Shown: positions 9,238-20,618 of the stretch, piece after piece
How positions within the stretch are numbered: the first letter of the stretch is position 1
Layout of the letters: every line of letters starts with the position of its first letter
NCBI GenBank assembly: GCA_946894095.1
Contig: OX335652.1
Coordinates: forward strand, 18,313,001-18,377,000
Source of the DNA: Incurvaria masculella
Taxonomy: Eukaryota > Arthropoda > Insecta > Lepidoptera > Incurvariidae
Direction of reading: 5' to 3'
Length of the DNA: 64,000 nt
The notes under the pieces: generated by a model
Seen by the model: the letters and a program-made list of their open reading frames with translations, nothing else
What the model was told of the DNA's origin: nothing
Databases searched by the model: none
Program-made: the position numbers and the translations under genes

Positions 9238-10901
9238 TTAACGATATACTATAGTTTAGGCGCGTTTAGGAAAATAGATCAATGTTTTTTTATCGCCTGT
9301 AACGAAGTGGCGCGCGCCGATTATGTAATAAATACACGATTTATTTGAATATAATATGTAAATGTCATAGACTCAGTTTATGGACGTTGCCTGAAATTGG
9401 TACCTTTTTATCAAGGTTTTTTTTGTTTGCGCGGCCTTCAACCGTACTTAGTTGTTTTTGTTAGGAATATTGTTACACACAAAATTGGTTACGACATGTT
9501 TATGCCTAATCTTAGTCCGAAAGAAGTTATAAGGGTTAGAAGTTATAATTGATTTTTTCGTATTGATTTATTTGAATTTAAAAATTATTTAGACAATTTT
9601 CTTTTTCGTAGTACTAGATAACATAATTGTCTAGTGAATAAGCGTGAAACGTATATTAATTCAATTTAAAAAGTAGACTTTAGTGACCAACAATTTAAAT
9701 TTCGCTCGCCTGAAAACGATTTTGACGCGCATACAATAATGAACCCTAACGCAAACTCTCTGCTTCCGAAGGTCGCCATTATCGACTCAGTTGGAGCCTT
9801 AAGAATTATATTTTTAATTTCCACAAGTTTGACATCCAAATGAACTGTTTGTCGCCCATAAATTGTTTGTCTATTACCCCCTAAGGCCTTAAAACGTTAA
9901 TATCTAACAGCCATAACGAAGGAACACATTGCCCTCTAAGCTGCCATTTTCTTTTACTTTACGAGTGTCCCCCAAAGACTATATCAGCCCTAATGAAATG
10001 ATAGAGCCATTCGTACGTAGGACGGAACCCTATAATTCACTCGTCCGGACTTCTCTCTACGTGATCGGCAAGCATTATCACGAAGCAGCATTGGCATCTG
10101 CTACACAACACTGCATTCAAAGTGTTTGTTTGTATGTTTGTTGATAAGCTTACATATTTATCATGCATGCGCTCATGGATCGTACATTTATAATGACTAG
10201 TATTAATAATGATTAGTAATAATATGATATTTAAGGGATAGATTGCCAACGTCATGCCCGTAATTCACATTTCAGAATGCATTAAATACAAACCAATGAA
10301 TATCAATGATATTTTTATTTACAATGACATTACTTAATTCACAGTTAAAGTTAACGTTTTTATCACGCCTATCTAGGCAAAATAGGTAAGTTTGAGATGG
10401 CGCAGGTTAGAAATGTCATAACACCAGTGAAAATAAGCAGTTTTCGGGGAGTTTTGAACGTCATTCGTTAGCTATCTATCTTAGCATTTCTACACCTCCA
10501 TGATCTTAGCTAGATAGACACAACAATGAAAGAAAGAATGCGGTAAAATAGTAACTTACGAATGTTATGCAAGGCTGGACTTACCCAGCAAGATTCTTCT
10601 TTGCGGACCGGAAACATTCAACACGCAACGTTATCTTTATATTTAAGAAATTTTGAGGTTTTGCCAGATTATGGGAGGTTAAATAGCGGAGAAGATCCGC
10701 TGAAAAATGCTCATTATGTTATTTAAAGAGAGCTCCAACAGAGTCGGGGTGGCATTTTCATAGAAGAACGTAATCACAGCAAGCAGAGACGTTGCGTTGA
10801 AGACAGGTCCCGATACTGTTGTTTTTCCGTTTCAATCAGTTTCATCCAATCCGGTGGTACCGACGCTTAGTTCTTATGTTTCTTATTGAACTGGACATTA
10901 A
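9238..10901. other. Long stretch with no recognised feature
   Basis: About 1.66 kb of mixed AT-rich sequence. Short frames at 9929-10144 and 10037-10255 look like chance. No repeat from this window recurs here. Confidence 0.4.
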
Positions 10902-11443
10902 GGCGGCCCAACCCGGCGGGCCTAACTCATTCGCGGGCACGGTACAAAACCGTGCTGTTGCGCTCTGGGACCTTCTCTGTTTCAAAGAATAAGACAGGTT
11001 CCGTGATGAGGAAGATGCAACATGTCCACAAAAAAGACAATGTGCATAGTGTATGATTTGGTAAGATTTACGAAAATTTTAATTTCGAAACGACTTATAG
11101 CTAAAAGTGAACCACGACCGCTGTAGTCAAAAATATAACAAAAACCAAATAGATTATAAATTTTGATTAAATAATCTATGTCTGATGACTAATCTTTTTA
11201 ATATGTACTTACTTTATCATTGCGTAATCCACCTCCAAAGTTATTGTATAAAACGCGCAAAAAATTCAATCTTTCGGACCTTAGAATTTAGAAACCAAAC
11301 ACAATTTTACAATACCAGTGGTCATCAGACATCTAGTTCGATCAAATAAAGCTATTTTGAGCAAAATTTTGGATCTCTGACAAGAAATATGGGCGTAATC
11401 TTCTTTCCCCTTTTGTATGGGGAGATGAGCGGGATGGGCCACC
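10902..11443 (+). mobile_element. Family C MITE, copy 2 (full length)
   Basis: GGCGGCCCAACCCGGCGGGC at the left and GGGATGGGCCACC at the right, flanked by TTAA at 10898-10901 and 11444-11447. Length 542 bp, the modal length of the family. It contains the GCACGGTACAAAACCGTGC hairpin and ACCACGACCGCTGTAGTC. Confidence 0.9.
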
Positions 11444-11499
11444 TTAATAGCTGATGCCACTCATTCTGTCTGATATTAGTCTAAAATAACACATGGTAT

Positions 11500-11625
11500 C
11501 TAGGTGCCATGCGTGGACCTACATTATGTTGTTCGGCTATATTGAACTGGATGGAAATTACGGACAATTTTCTATTTCATTGCGATGCTACCAACACGGT
11601 GGGAATTAACGCTACCATACAGTAA
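11500..11625 (-). repeat. Family D SINE fragment, degraded
   Basis: Retains TAGGTGCCATGC, ATTGAACTGGATGGAAATTA and a mutated ACCAACACGGTGGG block. Strongly eroded. Confidence 0.55.
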
Positions 11626-11676
11626 GTATTTTTTTTACATGGCGTTAATTATTTTTATTTTGTTGTTAATGTGCCA

Positions 11677-11738
11677 AATAAATAAAAACCTACAGGGTTC
11701 TATGTGGAATAAATAAAAACCTACAGGGTTCTATGTGG
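11677..11738 (+). repeat. Exact 31-bp tandem duplication
   Basis: Two back-to-back identical 31-base units, each beginning AATAAATAAAAACC and ending TTCTATGTGG. Perfect identity suggests a recent slippage event. Confidence 0.85.
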
Positions 11739-11786
11739 AATTCGAGCCACGGCAATTATGTGAAGACTGGCCCGACTTGATCCTCT

Positions 11787-11944
11787 AAGCCTGGTTTTCA
11801 CCAACTGCTGATTTATTTTAATTGACTCTTAAAGGGCCTTTATTACTTACGTGCTGCTTATCTTCTACTAGTATAGATTGCGAGATGGTAAGAAAGGCCC
11901 ATTAATGTGAGGATTAAGCTAATCAGTACTCGGTGGAAGAGAAC
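11787..11944 (+). mobile_element. Family G MITE, copy 2
   Basis: Imperfect terminal inverted repeats: AAGCCTGGTTTTCACCAACT at the left against a CAGTACTCGGTGGAAGAGAA right end. The inner AAAGGGCCTTTATTAC and GTAAGAAAGGCCCATTAA are also inverted. Confidence 0.7.
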
Positions 11945-12224
11945 CTTAAACTGTTAAATCGCAGTTGCAACTAAATACGATTCAGAATCATGCGTTCATA
12001 GGAAACCGACGAGGGTATTCCAGATCGTAAATAATAAAAGAATGGAAAGAGCCTTAAGTGAGCCAATTAGGTAGGTGGTTGTCTCGGTGGCACCTGTCCG
12101 CTGTCGGGTGAAGGGCCATGAAACGGAACAATCAATAGTTCAAGCGGAAAGGTGGCGCCATCGAGCAAGTAAGGACGGCGGTGGCGACGGAAACTCATTC
12201 TTGTAGCGGCAACGCAGCCAGAGG

Positions 12225-12347
12225 GGTTACCATTGTAAGTTAACTTGCTGAGTGAACAGCGCGTGAACTGACGTTTGTTGCATTTTGTACCCTAACTGTC
12301 AAACGACGTGTTATACGACAAAGTGAACTTAAATTTACCAAGTAATG
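12225..12347 (+). repeat. Family I foldback element, left half
   Basis: Starts GTTACCATTGTAAGTTAACT and includes AACTGACGTTTGTTGCATTT and TAACTGTCAAACGACGTG. The complementary right half is absent. Confidence 0.6.
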
Positions 12348-12534
12348 TGTATAATCGCCTGTGAGGCAAGGACATATTAATTAAAGAAAGATCTCAGTAA
12401 AAGAACTACTTTTCGAATAAACTGCAAGGCTGGACCCGAAATAGCAAAACATTACATCCGCGGGTATTGCGTCTACCAATTTCGCCACCTACTGTATACC
12501 CATTGTTCACGCCAATATGGCATGGGTGACCTAG

Positions 12535-12800
12535 GTGGGTAGTTTGCACTTCACGAACATTCAATCTCATCCGAAGTTTTTCCTATGCCACTCTCGCTCT
12601 GCTATGAGCTGTCACGCATGGTGCGCGCGTGCGCCGCGTCCCCGCAATCTCTCATCGTGGAGCTCTCGTATGGCTCCAAGCCCGCAACCCGCCGCGCGCC
12701 TGACCACGCTGTGTCACCTCGTCTGGGCGAAGCGCTGTGCCGCCGAACGCTGTCCCGGGAACCGACGCCTAGGAGCTGATGCTGCTGGAGGTAGGTGGCT
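12535..12800 (+). other. GC-rich island, possible exon with splice donor
   Basis: A GC-rich block in AT-rich surroundings. A frame starting at 12585 gives 64 codons (MPLSLCYELSRMVRACAASP at its start). Downstream, GCTGGAG|GTAGGT near 12789 is a good 5' splice site, but this frame stops at 12777-12779 before reaching it. No domain recognised, and GC-rich DNA holds open frames by chance, so coding status is unproven. Confidence 0.25.
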
Positions 12801-12963
12801 GTTCCAACTCTCTGGTGGCCCGCTGTGACGTCCCGAGGCTACAGAATTCTCCTACAGTCCAATGTCTCCATTAACACAGTGTTAAAGATTGTACCTACAT
12901 ACATTAATTTTCCGCTTCATCTGCGTTGTGGACTATGTTTCGGACTATGTTATGTTGTTTCGG

Positions 12964-13085
12964 TCACCACCCCAGCAGGTCTATTCCTGGAATTTCGTAA
13001 TCAGGAATCAGGAATCAGGTTTTCAAAGCGATTTTCTTGATAAAAAGATTCCGGAGCATAGTTTTTTCAATTAATCAAGGTTCTC
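12964..13085 (+). repeat. Family N foldback, left part
   Basis: CAGGTCTATTCCTGGAATTT and TTCTTGATAAAAAGATTCCG followed by ATTAATCAAGG match the foldback at 63153-63365. The left end abuts CAG. The right arm is lost. Confidence 0.65.
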
Positions 13086-13285
13086 CGTCGCATTTCTTCT
13101 CCTGTATCTATTTTATACATCTACATATACTACACTACATACATCTATTCTTAGGTTACTTTTCTTGTTGCTACCTGTATATTTTTGTCTCATCATCGGG
13201 TTGATTGGAAGAGATTGACATTAGGCAATAAGCCCGCCCTTGTATGTACCATGTGGATGGAAGCAATAAATATTATTATTATTAT
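13086..13285 (+). repeat. LINE 3' UTR fragment with ATT tail
   Basis: GGTTGATTGGAAGAGATTGA followed by GCAATAAGCCCGCC and GCAATAAATATTATTATTAT matches the hairpin-bearing 3' UTR style of the LINE end at 37905. The (ATT)n tail at about 13265-13285 marks the 3' end. Confidence 0.6.
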
Positions 13286-14124
13286 TTTAAGTTAATTAAA
13301 TACCATGAGATCCGGTGGTGGCTGAAAACTATCCGCACAAGTTTACTTCAGCAAACTTACAGCCTTAAACTCTATGATGTGGCTACATTAAAATTACACA
13401 TTACCCTAACAGTCTTAAGGCCGAGTGCACTAAAGGACAAAAAATCAACTTCAAAGTATGATTAAACACGTCACTTTGTGTGGAGAGTATGAAAGGAACT
13501 CTATGCAGTTCACTAAAAGATACGTGTTTGAACATTGATTAACTCAGCCGTCTCTTCGGGGTTTAGCTACACATTGGTTTACCTTAATCGCAGTATTGTA
13601 AAAAAACGTATACGATTGTAAAGGGAATAAGGGAATAAAATGCTTTCATTTCTATTTCTGAGGTTGAATATTGAAGATTCCGATGCTTAGGACTACAAAA
13701 TGAAGTTTACATAGAGGCTTAGAAAGAATCGTGTACAAGGAGTATCATGTTGAATTATTGATGAAAGTCGGCAGGTGGCAAGTACTGCCACTGAATATTG
13801 ATCTGAAACTTACACATACACGCAACCCTATTCACTCAACATAAGGGTAAAGGTGATGTTTTAAACGAAAGTATGTGTGTAGACAACATCAAAGTTGACT
13901 TTAATTTTAACGCTTTGCTGTGCCTACTTCGACAAAAAAAAAAACACGTAAGTGAGCCACTGAATTTCTTCCCGTGCATGTTTTAAGGTCCGACTTAGGG
14001 AATCTTCGACTTGAGAAAACAGTGAATGCGTACATTCCCTGCGTGTTACATATAATATATTTGTGATACATATTATTATATTAGCAACTTTGTTAGTTAA
14101 GTAAGTTCTATTTCTAATCTATTA
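13286..14124. other. No recognised feature
   Basis: AT-rich, low-complexity in places (A-run near 13936). The short frame 13244-13465 begins in the LINE tail and is not convincing. Confidence 0.4.
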
Positions 14125-14345
14125 TCACCGAGGGTTGCTGTTTCTTTTGTTATTTTAAAGTTCAACCAAAAAATGTTTGGCAGTAGCATTTAGATCTTAG
14201 CATGTATTTCATTACTGTGGACGGAAAACTCGTGAAGTTTCTTTGCGGATTCTTCTTTACTGAGTTGATGGAATCCGCGGATCAATCAGGTTTAGACGTA
14301 ACTTAGTGTCGACTACCTAAAAAGCTGAAATAAATGAAATGAAAA
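14125..14345 (+). repeat. Family H tailed repeat, copy 1
   Basis: Blocks ATGTTTGGCAGTAGCATTTA, GTGAAGTTTCTTTGCGG, ATTCTTCTTTACTGAG and CGCGGATCAATCA recur at 42.3 and 62.4 kb. It ends in AATAAATGAAATGAAA, a retroposon-like tail. Confidence 0.6.
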
Positions 14346-14354
14346 TTAAACGTA

Positions 14355-14605
14355 ACTGATGGTAGAGAGGGGTTCGAGTTTATTTCATTCGCACCGAGTA
14401 TGGAAAGCTGATTTGGATAAATGCGTTTCGTCAGGAATGCGAGCTGTTCCATGGTTCGGAATCCAAGTAAACCTGTTGGGCTTTCACCTACTTATTAGCG
14501 TTAAGCCCGCCCGGGTTGGTGCAGTCGTACTGCATGAAAATATGGTCGAAGGGGAAATAAAAAAGTGTCCGTGTTTTCCATCCACTTAATTGGAGCCATG
14601 CTCGT
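14355..14605 (+). repeat. Family D SINE, degraded copy
   Basis: Has GGGTTCGAGTTTATT (box-B-like), GGATAAATGCGTTTCGTC, AATGCGAGCTGTTCCATGG, AAGCCCGCCCGGGTTGGTGC and GTGTCCGTGTTTTCCATCC. Many substitutions, so an old copy. Confidence 0.65.
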
Positions 14606-15885
14606 TAAGGCAAGATACTATCGTGGGACATAATTGCTGAGGGAGCACTGCATTCCTGGCATCATGACGGTGGGTGAAAAGTTAGCAATTTGGACATTAA
14701 CCCGAACGGAACGTCTAAACTTCCAAACTGCAAAGGATCACCCGCTGGGCTAATCTGAACATCGCCTAAAACGCTAAAAATTAAACACGAGATTGGCAGG
14801 AAGACTGAATCTCTGTCTCTTTGACAGCAAAAGTGTCGCGTCAGTGTCGCTGCCTCTTTGACAGGAAAAGTGTCGGACAAAATTTCTCGTCTAGCTCTCA
14901 TCCACGAATCGTGCGATAAGGAATAAAAAACGAGAGATGTCATGGGACACCCGGTACGGACGACGTTTCGTTCGCTATAATGTGCATACCTCAAGAAACA
15001 TATCAAAGTCGGACGGAATACCAGTCGTCAAGTTAAACGATAGAAGTAATATGGGTTGACGGTTATGTGACAGCAAAAGTGTTGCTTAGACATGTTTTCC
15101 CGTGTAGCTCCCATTCATAAAATGCGCGGTGAAACATAGCTCCAATATCTCCAAAAATCTGTTCTATAGATTAATCATTATTCATATTATATCACGTCAA
15201 AAACCATTATATATTTCTGACTTGGGTTTATTTTCTCACATAATTTTCAGGTGCAATTGATAATAAGTTTCTTCACCGACAAAGCTACAATGATTTCGCA
15301 ACATTGATCTTATCAAAAGTGTTTATCACATTTCCAGAGTCCTCATATCCAGCGGGACGTCAAATAGATCCTCGCCGAATGCCCCTGCAATATTCCAATA
15401 ACAAGCAAGCAACAAAATAATCCGTCGAGGGACTTTGTTCGGTGATTCTACACGGGGAAAATACAATAAAAACTCGAGCCTTTGAAGCCGCATACAGCCC
15501 GAACGAAATATTAACTTCCAAAGAAAATTTCACAAACCACTCGGTCGAGTCTGTAAGGTATTTTACTTTTTAAGAATTCGCTTCGTGTGGCTCGGTAAGG
15601 AATCGCCATTTTGGGAATAAAGCCGCGCGCATTCTAACGCACTTTTGGAACTTTAATCGTTCTGATAGGTTTTAATCTTAATAATCTAAATGAATTGGAC
15701 TTATTTTTAATGAATGGTTAATAACAAACCTATGATCCTTAGTTCCCATTTGATGTGGGGTTGATATTATATAATTCGGTGTGGTATTGTTAGCTATCCA
15801 TATGCAGCACGGGGCTTATTAAATGACTTCAAATAAGTAGAATAATCACTTATATCTCTTATACTTTTTTAAATAATCGAACTAT
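14606..15885. other. Mostly unrecognised; short dispersed motif copies
   Basis: TTTGACAGCAAAAGTGTCG at about 14820, a near copy at about 14855 and GTGACAGCAAAAGTGTTG at about 15068 repeat within 250 bp, each followed 25-60 bp later by a TCCCGTGTAGCTCCCAT-like block. The minus-strand frame at 14662-15006 spans two of them and has no domain. The rest (15110-15885) shows nothing recognisable. Confidence 0.4.
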
Positions 15886-16611
15886 TTTCAGCCGCACCCG
15901 GAGAATGGAGCCTGCTTGGGGCGTAATCTCGTCGGAATGCGAGAAACACAGCGAACAATTGGCAAGAAACTTCTCTATTTTTTTTTTCAACGTCTTATTT
16001 TACAAAAGCATTTGTTAGTTTTTTTAAGAAGAAAACACAAGTGAAACACATAATTCTAAATAACTCACGAAATTCAACAAATCATGCCGTATCTTCATGA
16101 CAAATATCAATTTATTTGCAAAGACTATCCCCACCAACTAATATGTTGCCAATTGGAGCAGGCCAGTCCCTGGCCTGCTCACTGCAAACAGGTGCAAACA
16201 GCACCCGTTCACGAGCATCACGCCGGGTACAGCCATCACCTCTCCACACCATATTTTAGTGAAAGAGGTGACCCGAACCAAGATTTCAGTAGGTGCCAAT
16301 GTTTTTGTTAATAAAATTGACAAACAATTTTCTCAATTGAGACTAAGTGGACGTTGAAAACAAAAACAGTGGAGTTTCTTTCCACTTCTTCTTCGCTGTG
16401 TTTTGTTTTGCGGAACTAGCCAATGTTAAAATATTACAAATCCGAGTGCAGTGTACTGTCTATGGATAATGAATAAACAATACAATACAATCTAAATTCC
16501 ACATATAACTAATACTCAGCGTCTTATTTTAAATTTCCCAGGGTCTTCTCGCATTCCTACGGTATAACGCCCCAAGTAGGCTCCATTCTCCGGGTACGGC
16601 TGAAAATATTT
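15886..16611. repeat. Long inverted repeat with ~63-bp arms
   Basis: The left arm near 15887-15950 (TATTTTCAGCCGCACCCGGA, then GAATGGAGCC, CTTGGGGCGT, GGAATGCGAGAA) is matched in reverse by the right arm near 16549-16611 (TTCTCGCATTCCTACGG to CGTACCCGGCT-like and CGGCTGAAAATA), with few mismatches. About 600 bp lies between. No flanking direct repeat identified, and it is seen once here. Either a foldback or MITE-type element, or a duplicated inverted host segment. Confidence 0.75.
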
Positions 16612-17185
16612 CGACGAGGAGCCAGGACAAAGCTAATCACTCTCGGGCGGTTGTTTCAGCGGAACGAGCCTGTTACATTGTGCGCCGGGAAGTGGTTTCA
16701 GGCGTTTATTGCTGCTGTAAAAATGAAGCGCTGAAGAGCTGAAACGGTACATCCATCTTTATATCGGCGTGAGGAAGCGTTGATATTACTGCCGGCTGTG
16801 CAGTGATTAAGGTTCAAGTCTCGGCGAGGCGATCGTTGGGAAAGACATTTCATTGTTTAGAGACACTCCATTTTTATTGTCAATCCGTTGTCACCACTGT
16901 TTTATGTTCAATCCGATTCAACTACGACATCTTCCTATAAATGGCTCTCATCATATTTACGTTTTAGATGACATGTTCTATGATTCAAGATTATTTCTCT
17001 GTCTACAGATTAAATATAAAAAAGCTTAATCATGTTTATGGATGGAATACTCCAAATTAAATCGTAAATGATTTTCTTTATACTTTATATTCCGTTTTTA
17101 AGACGTGGATTTTATTGGATTGTCATCTAGTCTACGCGGAAATAATGTAAAAATAATTATCTAAAAAAATTTCCCATTTTATAAG
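16612..17185. other. No recognised feature
   Basis: Unique-looking sequence, GC-moderate to about 16830 and AT-rich after. Confidence 0.4.
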
Positions 17186-17579
17186 TTTTTTTTTTTGCGA
17201 GCTGACATGGATGGCTAATACCACACAACTACTGTTATGATATTAGCCCAATACACCACTTTTCCGAAGGAATTAGGTGCCATGCCAGGACCTTCCCTTA
17301 ATGAGCACGGCTACATTGAACTGGATGGAAAACACGGACAATTTTTCATTGCCGCTTCAACCATCTTTTCATCCAATGCGATGGTACCAACCCGGGCGGG
17401 CTTAAACCCTACCACCTAGTAGGGGAAGGGGACCTACAGTTTTACGTGGATTCCGAACCATGGAGCAGCTCGCATTCGTGACGAAATGCACGTATCGAAC
17501 TTGGAAAGAGAAAGACAGTGGTGCATGTCGGTATTGAACCCGGGCCTCTGGTATGCTATGCCAGTCCCCGCGCCACTTA
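17186..17579 (-). mobile_element. Family D tRNA-headed SINE, near full length
   Basis: On the minus strand the head is tRNA-like: GTGGCGCGGGGACTGGC (box-A region) then CCCGGGTTCAATACCG (box B). The body has CACGAATGCGAGCTG, CCATGGTTCGGAATCC, GGTTGGTACCATCGCATTGG and CCAGTTCAATGTAGCC. The tail, GTATTAGCCATCCATGTC, ends in an A-run (T-run on plus). RNA polymerase III promoter boxes and a LINE-like tail define it as a SINE. Confidence 0.8.
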
Positions 17580-17751
17580 TATCATTTCGTCAATTATACT
17601 TCTGCCATCTCATTTTCAAAGCATTTCCGGTAAGCACTCTTTTACATGGCTTTCAGTTCCTTCAGCTACTCGGTCTTTATATCCTCTACGGTCGCGAAGT
17701 CACCGTCTTTCAAAGTTGTCTTTATCTTCGGGGACGAGTTGTGGGAATACG

Positions 17752-18078
17752 GTGGATAGCCTAGTTGCGCGGGGACTTGACTTACAAACCAGAGGTCTGG
17801 GTTCAATTCCTCGCCCCATTCACGCACCATTTTCTTTCTCTTCCTGAGTTGGATAGGTGCATTTCTATGGTCCGGAATTCGTTTAAAACCGTAGGTTCCC
17901 TAGGTGGTAGGGTTAAGCCTGCCCGGGTTAGTACCATCGCATTGGATGAAAAGATGCTTGAAGCGGCAATAAATAATTGTCCTTGTTTTCCATCCAGTTC
18001 TATGTAGCCGTGCTCACAAAGAGAAAATGGCACATAATTCCTTCGGGACTGTGTTTTATTGGGCTCATATCACGGTAG
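17752..18078 (+). mobile_element. Family D tRNA-headed SINE
   Basis: GTGGATAGCCTAGTTGCGCG is tRNA box-A-like and TCTGGGTTCAATTCC is box B, about 35 bp apart as in tRNA. The body (AGGTTCCCTAGGTGGTAGGG, GGTTAGTACCATCGCATTGG) and GCCGTGCTCACAAAG follow. The 3' tail is truncated or diverged after GTGTTTTATTGGGCTCATAT. It lies 170 bp from the inverted copy at 17186-17579. Confidence 0.8.
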
Positions 18079-18388
18079 TTTTGTAGCATTAGCCTCTCTT
18101 TCTTAGCTTTGACAATGGCTAAATAAAGATTTTTTGGTTTTACATATTACATTTTGTATCGTCTCATCCAGATATTACACATGATATGAATACTATCATA
18201 TTTTTTTGTTTAGATAATTTTCGTTTCAAATGATACATACACGCATAATATTTATGTATTAATGTTTCAGCTAATCGCTCCTAAACTCAGTCTCTGCGCG
18301 CGGACACGCTTTTTACAATACAGGCGTCCGGTTTAATTAACCCAGAAGCGTTAAATTGAAACCCGTGTTGTCGTTACTCGCCTCGCGT

Positions 18389-18453
18389 CCGCCCCCACCC
18401 CGCCCCACCCCACACCCCCGCCCCGCCGCCCCACAGCCCGCCCGGGCGGGCGG
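18389..18453 (-). other. Strand-asymmetric C-rich tract, G4-capable on minus
   Basis: Plus strand is runs of C (CCGCCCCCACCCCGCCCCAC and onward), so the minus strand has many G-runs of 3-5 with 1-5 base spacers, meeting the G-quadruplex pattern. It is CpG rich. Possible regulatory island; no start site or exon seen. Confidence 0.5.
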
Positions 18454-18541
18454 AGCGTACCGAACGAGAGATGTAGCGATTAATGATATTATGTAGTTTA
18501 TCTACAAATCACTGTCGTTAAACATATTTTTTAATATCCTT

Positions 18542-18810
18542 TTTAGGGTTCCGTACCCAAACCAAACCAAACGAAACCTTATTACTAATCCTCCGCTGTC
18601 CGTCCGTCCGTCTGTCACAGGGCTGTATCTCAGGAACTGTGATAGCTAGACTGTTGGAATTTTCACAGAGTGTGTATTTATTTAGCTGTTATAACAACAA
18701 ATAGGTAAAATCAAAAATTAAACAAAAAACGTGATTTATTTGTGTTCAATCTTGTACGATGGTACAGAAACTTAAGTGTGCCAGTCCGACTAACACTTGG
18801 CCGGTTTTTT
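18542..18810 (-). repeat. Family A copy
   Basis: AGGGTTCCGTACCCAAACCA through GGGCTGTATCTCAGGAACTG to AACACTTGGCCGG. The CCGT core is short (three units). Confidence 0.8.
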
Positions 18811-18822
18811 AAGTTACTGGAC

Positions 18823-18935
18823 ATTTATTTATTTATTTATATAAGTTTATTGCACTCAAAAAACATTCGGGCAAAAGGTACAACTTAATGCCGGAGGCAT
18901 TTTCTACCAGTCTACCTTTGGGTATCGTGAGTAGT
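18823..18935 (-). repeat. LINE 3' end with AATAA-type tail
   Basis: Minus strand reads a UTR with a GCCTCCGGCATTAAG hairpin region, TTTTGCCCGAATG, GCAATAAACTTATATAA, then an AATAAATAAATAAA tail. It is nearly identical to the 3' end at 23295-23415. Confidence 0.7.
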
Positions 18936-18944
18936 GAGTAGACA

Positions 18945-19092
18945 TGGATGGCTTATACCAAAATGAACGTCAGATATTAGCCCCTAACCTACCACATGGA
19001 AACTAGTTGCCATGACTGGATCATCTTGCTTTATATTGGTTGGCTGCATTGAACTGGATGGAAATTGAATTTTCATTTCCGCTTCGACCAAT
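18945..19092 (-). repeat. Family D SINE tail fragment
   Basis: GACATGGATGGCTTATACC, AGATATTAGCCCC, TGCATTGAACTGGATGG and CGCTTCGACCAAT match the family D tail in reverse, with many changes. Confidence 0.55.
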
Positions 19093-20104
19093 CCTACGAT
19101 ACTTTACTTATAGACAAAATCGAAAAACCATTTATTATCTTCGACGTTTTTGAAACAGAGAATTATTTGAAGCCGATAAACTTAGGGCAAACGAAGATTA
19201 TCGCTACTATTTTTACCATTACCTATTGCACTGCAAGTTTTAGTTTTCGAGAAATTAACGCTCTGTTGATTTTTTTGTCGAATTATGTCACCCAATTCGG
19301 AACTTTGTTGAAAACTTCAAGTCTCCATCTCTTTGATTCCAAAAATTGTACCGAACTGAAAATTCCCAGCTTTTTTAAAGCGAATTTGGCTTTATATTTA
19401 TCAAATTATTTTGATTTTTTTTCGCAAAGTAAACAAAAATGTGTATCCTATATAAATACCTTTTAAATTATTAATCAAAAAATTATTTGCAATTTGCAAA
19501 AGCAAAAACAGTTGTCCACTAAAATTTAATGTTTAATTATTACTTGCAATCCCATTTAATTTAAAGAACTTATATAAGGAGGGAAAACACATCGGCATTA
19601 AAATTTTTGTGATCCAATTATTATTTCCAATAATATACTTCATGTACCTGAATTAAATAAAGAAAAATGAAAAACAAACTTATGGTCTTAAAAAATTTAC
19701 TCGAACTGCGGTTGTATATGTTGCAGGAGACTAGAAAATACTGTTACTGATAGCCATGCATATCCAGTTAATGTTTTTTTCGTCGACTTTTCAACAAAAT
19801 CGGCACACTTTTCCGTCACGAAGCATTGATAGTCTATAATTATAAACATTTCACCTGCTTATTTTACGTACCTACAACTTACAAACTTACTTTTTCGATG
19901 AATCAGCACAAAATGTCAGGCCTGTTACTCAATTAATTTTAATATCGCTTATGAAAAAAGCTCCATCAACAAACGCGCGAGTCAGCGCCAATATCACTCT
20001 CTGAAAATGTTTATACATTACGACTCATAACGTTTGAATAAAGTCATTAGAAAAAAGGTTGATGAATAAAAGATGAACATTTAAAAAAACAAAAACCGTT
20101 TGTT
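19093..20104. other. AT-rich stretch, no convincing gene
   Basis: A 133-codon frame (19065-19466) starts inside SINE sequence and has low-complexity, AT-driven residue use. It is not taken as a gene. Nothing else recognised. Confidence 0.45.
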
Positions 20105-20143
20105 GCTGCGACCATAGACCTAGCATATTTCTATGGCTGCGAC
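20105..20143. mobile_element. 23-bp palindromic insert with exact 8-bp direct repeats
   Basis: GCTGCGAC at 20105-20112 and again at 20136-20143 flank a 23-bp unit that begins CATAGACCTAGC and ends CTATG. The ends are inverted (CATAG/CTATG). An exact 8-bp flanking duplication is the footprint of hAT- or P-type transposition, but 23 bp is far shorter than any described MITE. Confidence 0.55.
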
Positions 20144-20159
20144 AGGAAATTATAAATTG

Positions 20160-20376
20160 TGAGGTTTTTTTTTATGCAACCTGACATGGATTACTAATAC
20201 CACACAACTACAGTTATGATATTAGCCAATACACCACATTCCCGAAGGAATTAGGTGCCACGCCAGGACCATCCCTTTATGAGCACGGCTACATTGAACT
20301 GGATGGAAAACACAGACAATTTTTCATTGCCGCTTTGACCATCTTTTCATCCAATGCGATGGTATCGACTCGGGCG
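20160..20376 (-). repeat. Family D SINE, 3' half
   Basis: T-run, then ATGCAACCTGACATGGATTA, AATTAGGTGCCACGCCAGG, ACATTGAACTGGATGG and CCAATGCGATGGTATCGACT, all in reverse orientation. It ends abruptly at CGGGCG where a family A copy begins. Confidence 0.75.
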
Positions 20377-20618
20377 AACCCTATTACTAAGCCTTCGCTG
20401 TCCGTCTGTCCGTCCGTCCGTCTGTCACAGGGCTGTATCTCATGAACTGCAGTAGGTAGGCAGCTGAAATTTTCCAAGAATTTGTATTTATTTTGCCGAT
20501 ATAACAACAAATAGGTAACATTTCAAAAAAGAAGGGTCAAATAATCATGAAAGCTCCATCTTTGGGGTTAAATCTTGTGCGATGGTACGGAACCATCCGT
20601 GTGCGAATTGGCCGGTTT
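20377..20618 (-). repeat. Family A copy joined to a SINE
   Basis: GAACCCTATTACTAAGCCTT through GGGCTGTATCTCATGAACTG to ACGGAACCATCCGTGTGCG and TTGGCCGG. The GGGTTCCGTACCCAAAGGG end is missing at the SINE junction. Confidence 0.75.

Noticed and set aside
19065..19466. 133-codon plus-strand open frame
   Set aside because: It starts inside a SINE remnant, is AT-driven (Phe/Ile/Leu/Asn rich) and shows no domain or gene context.
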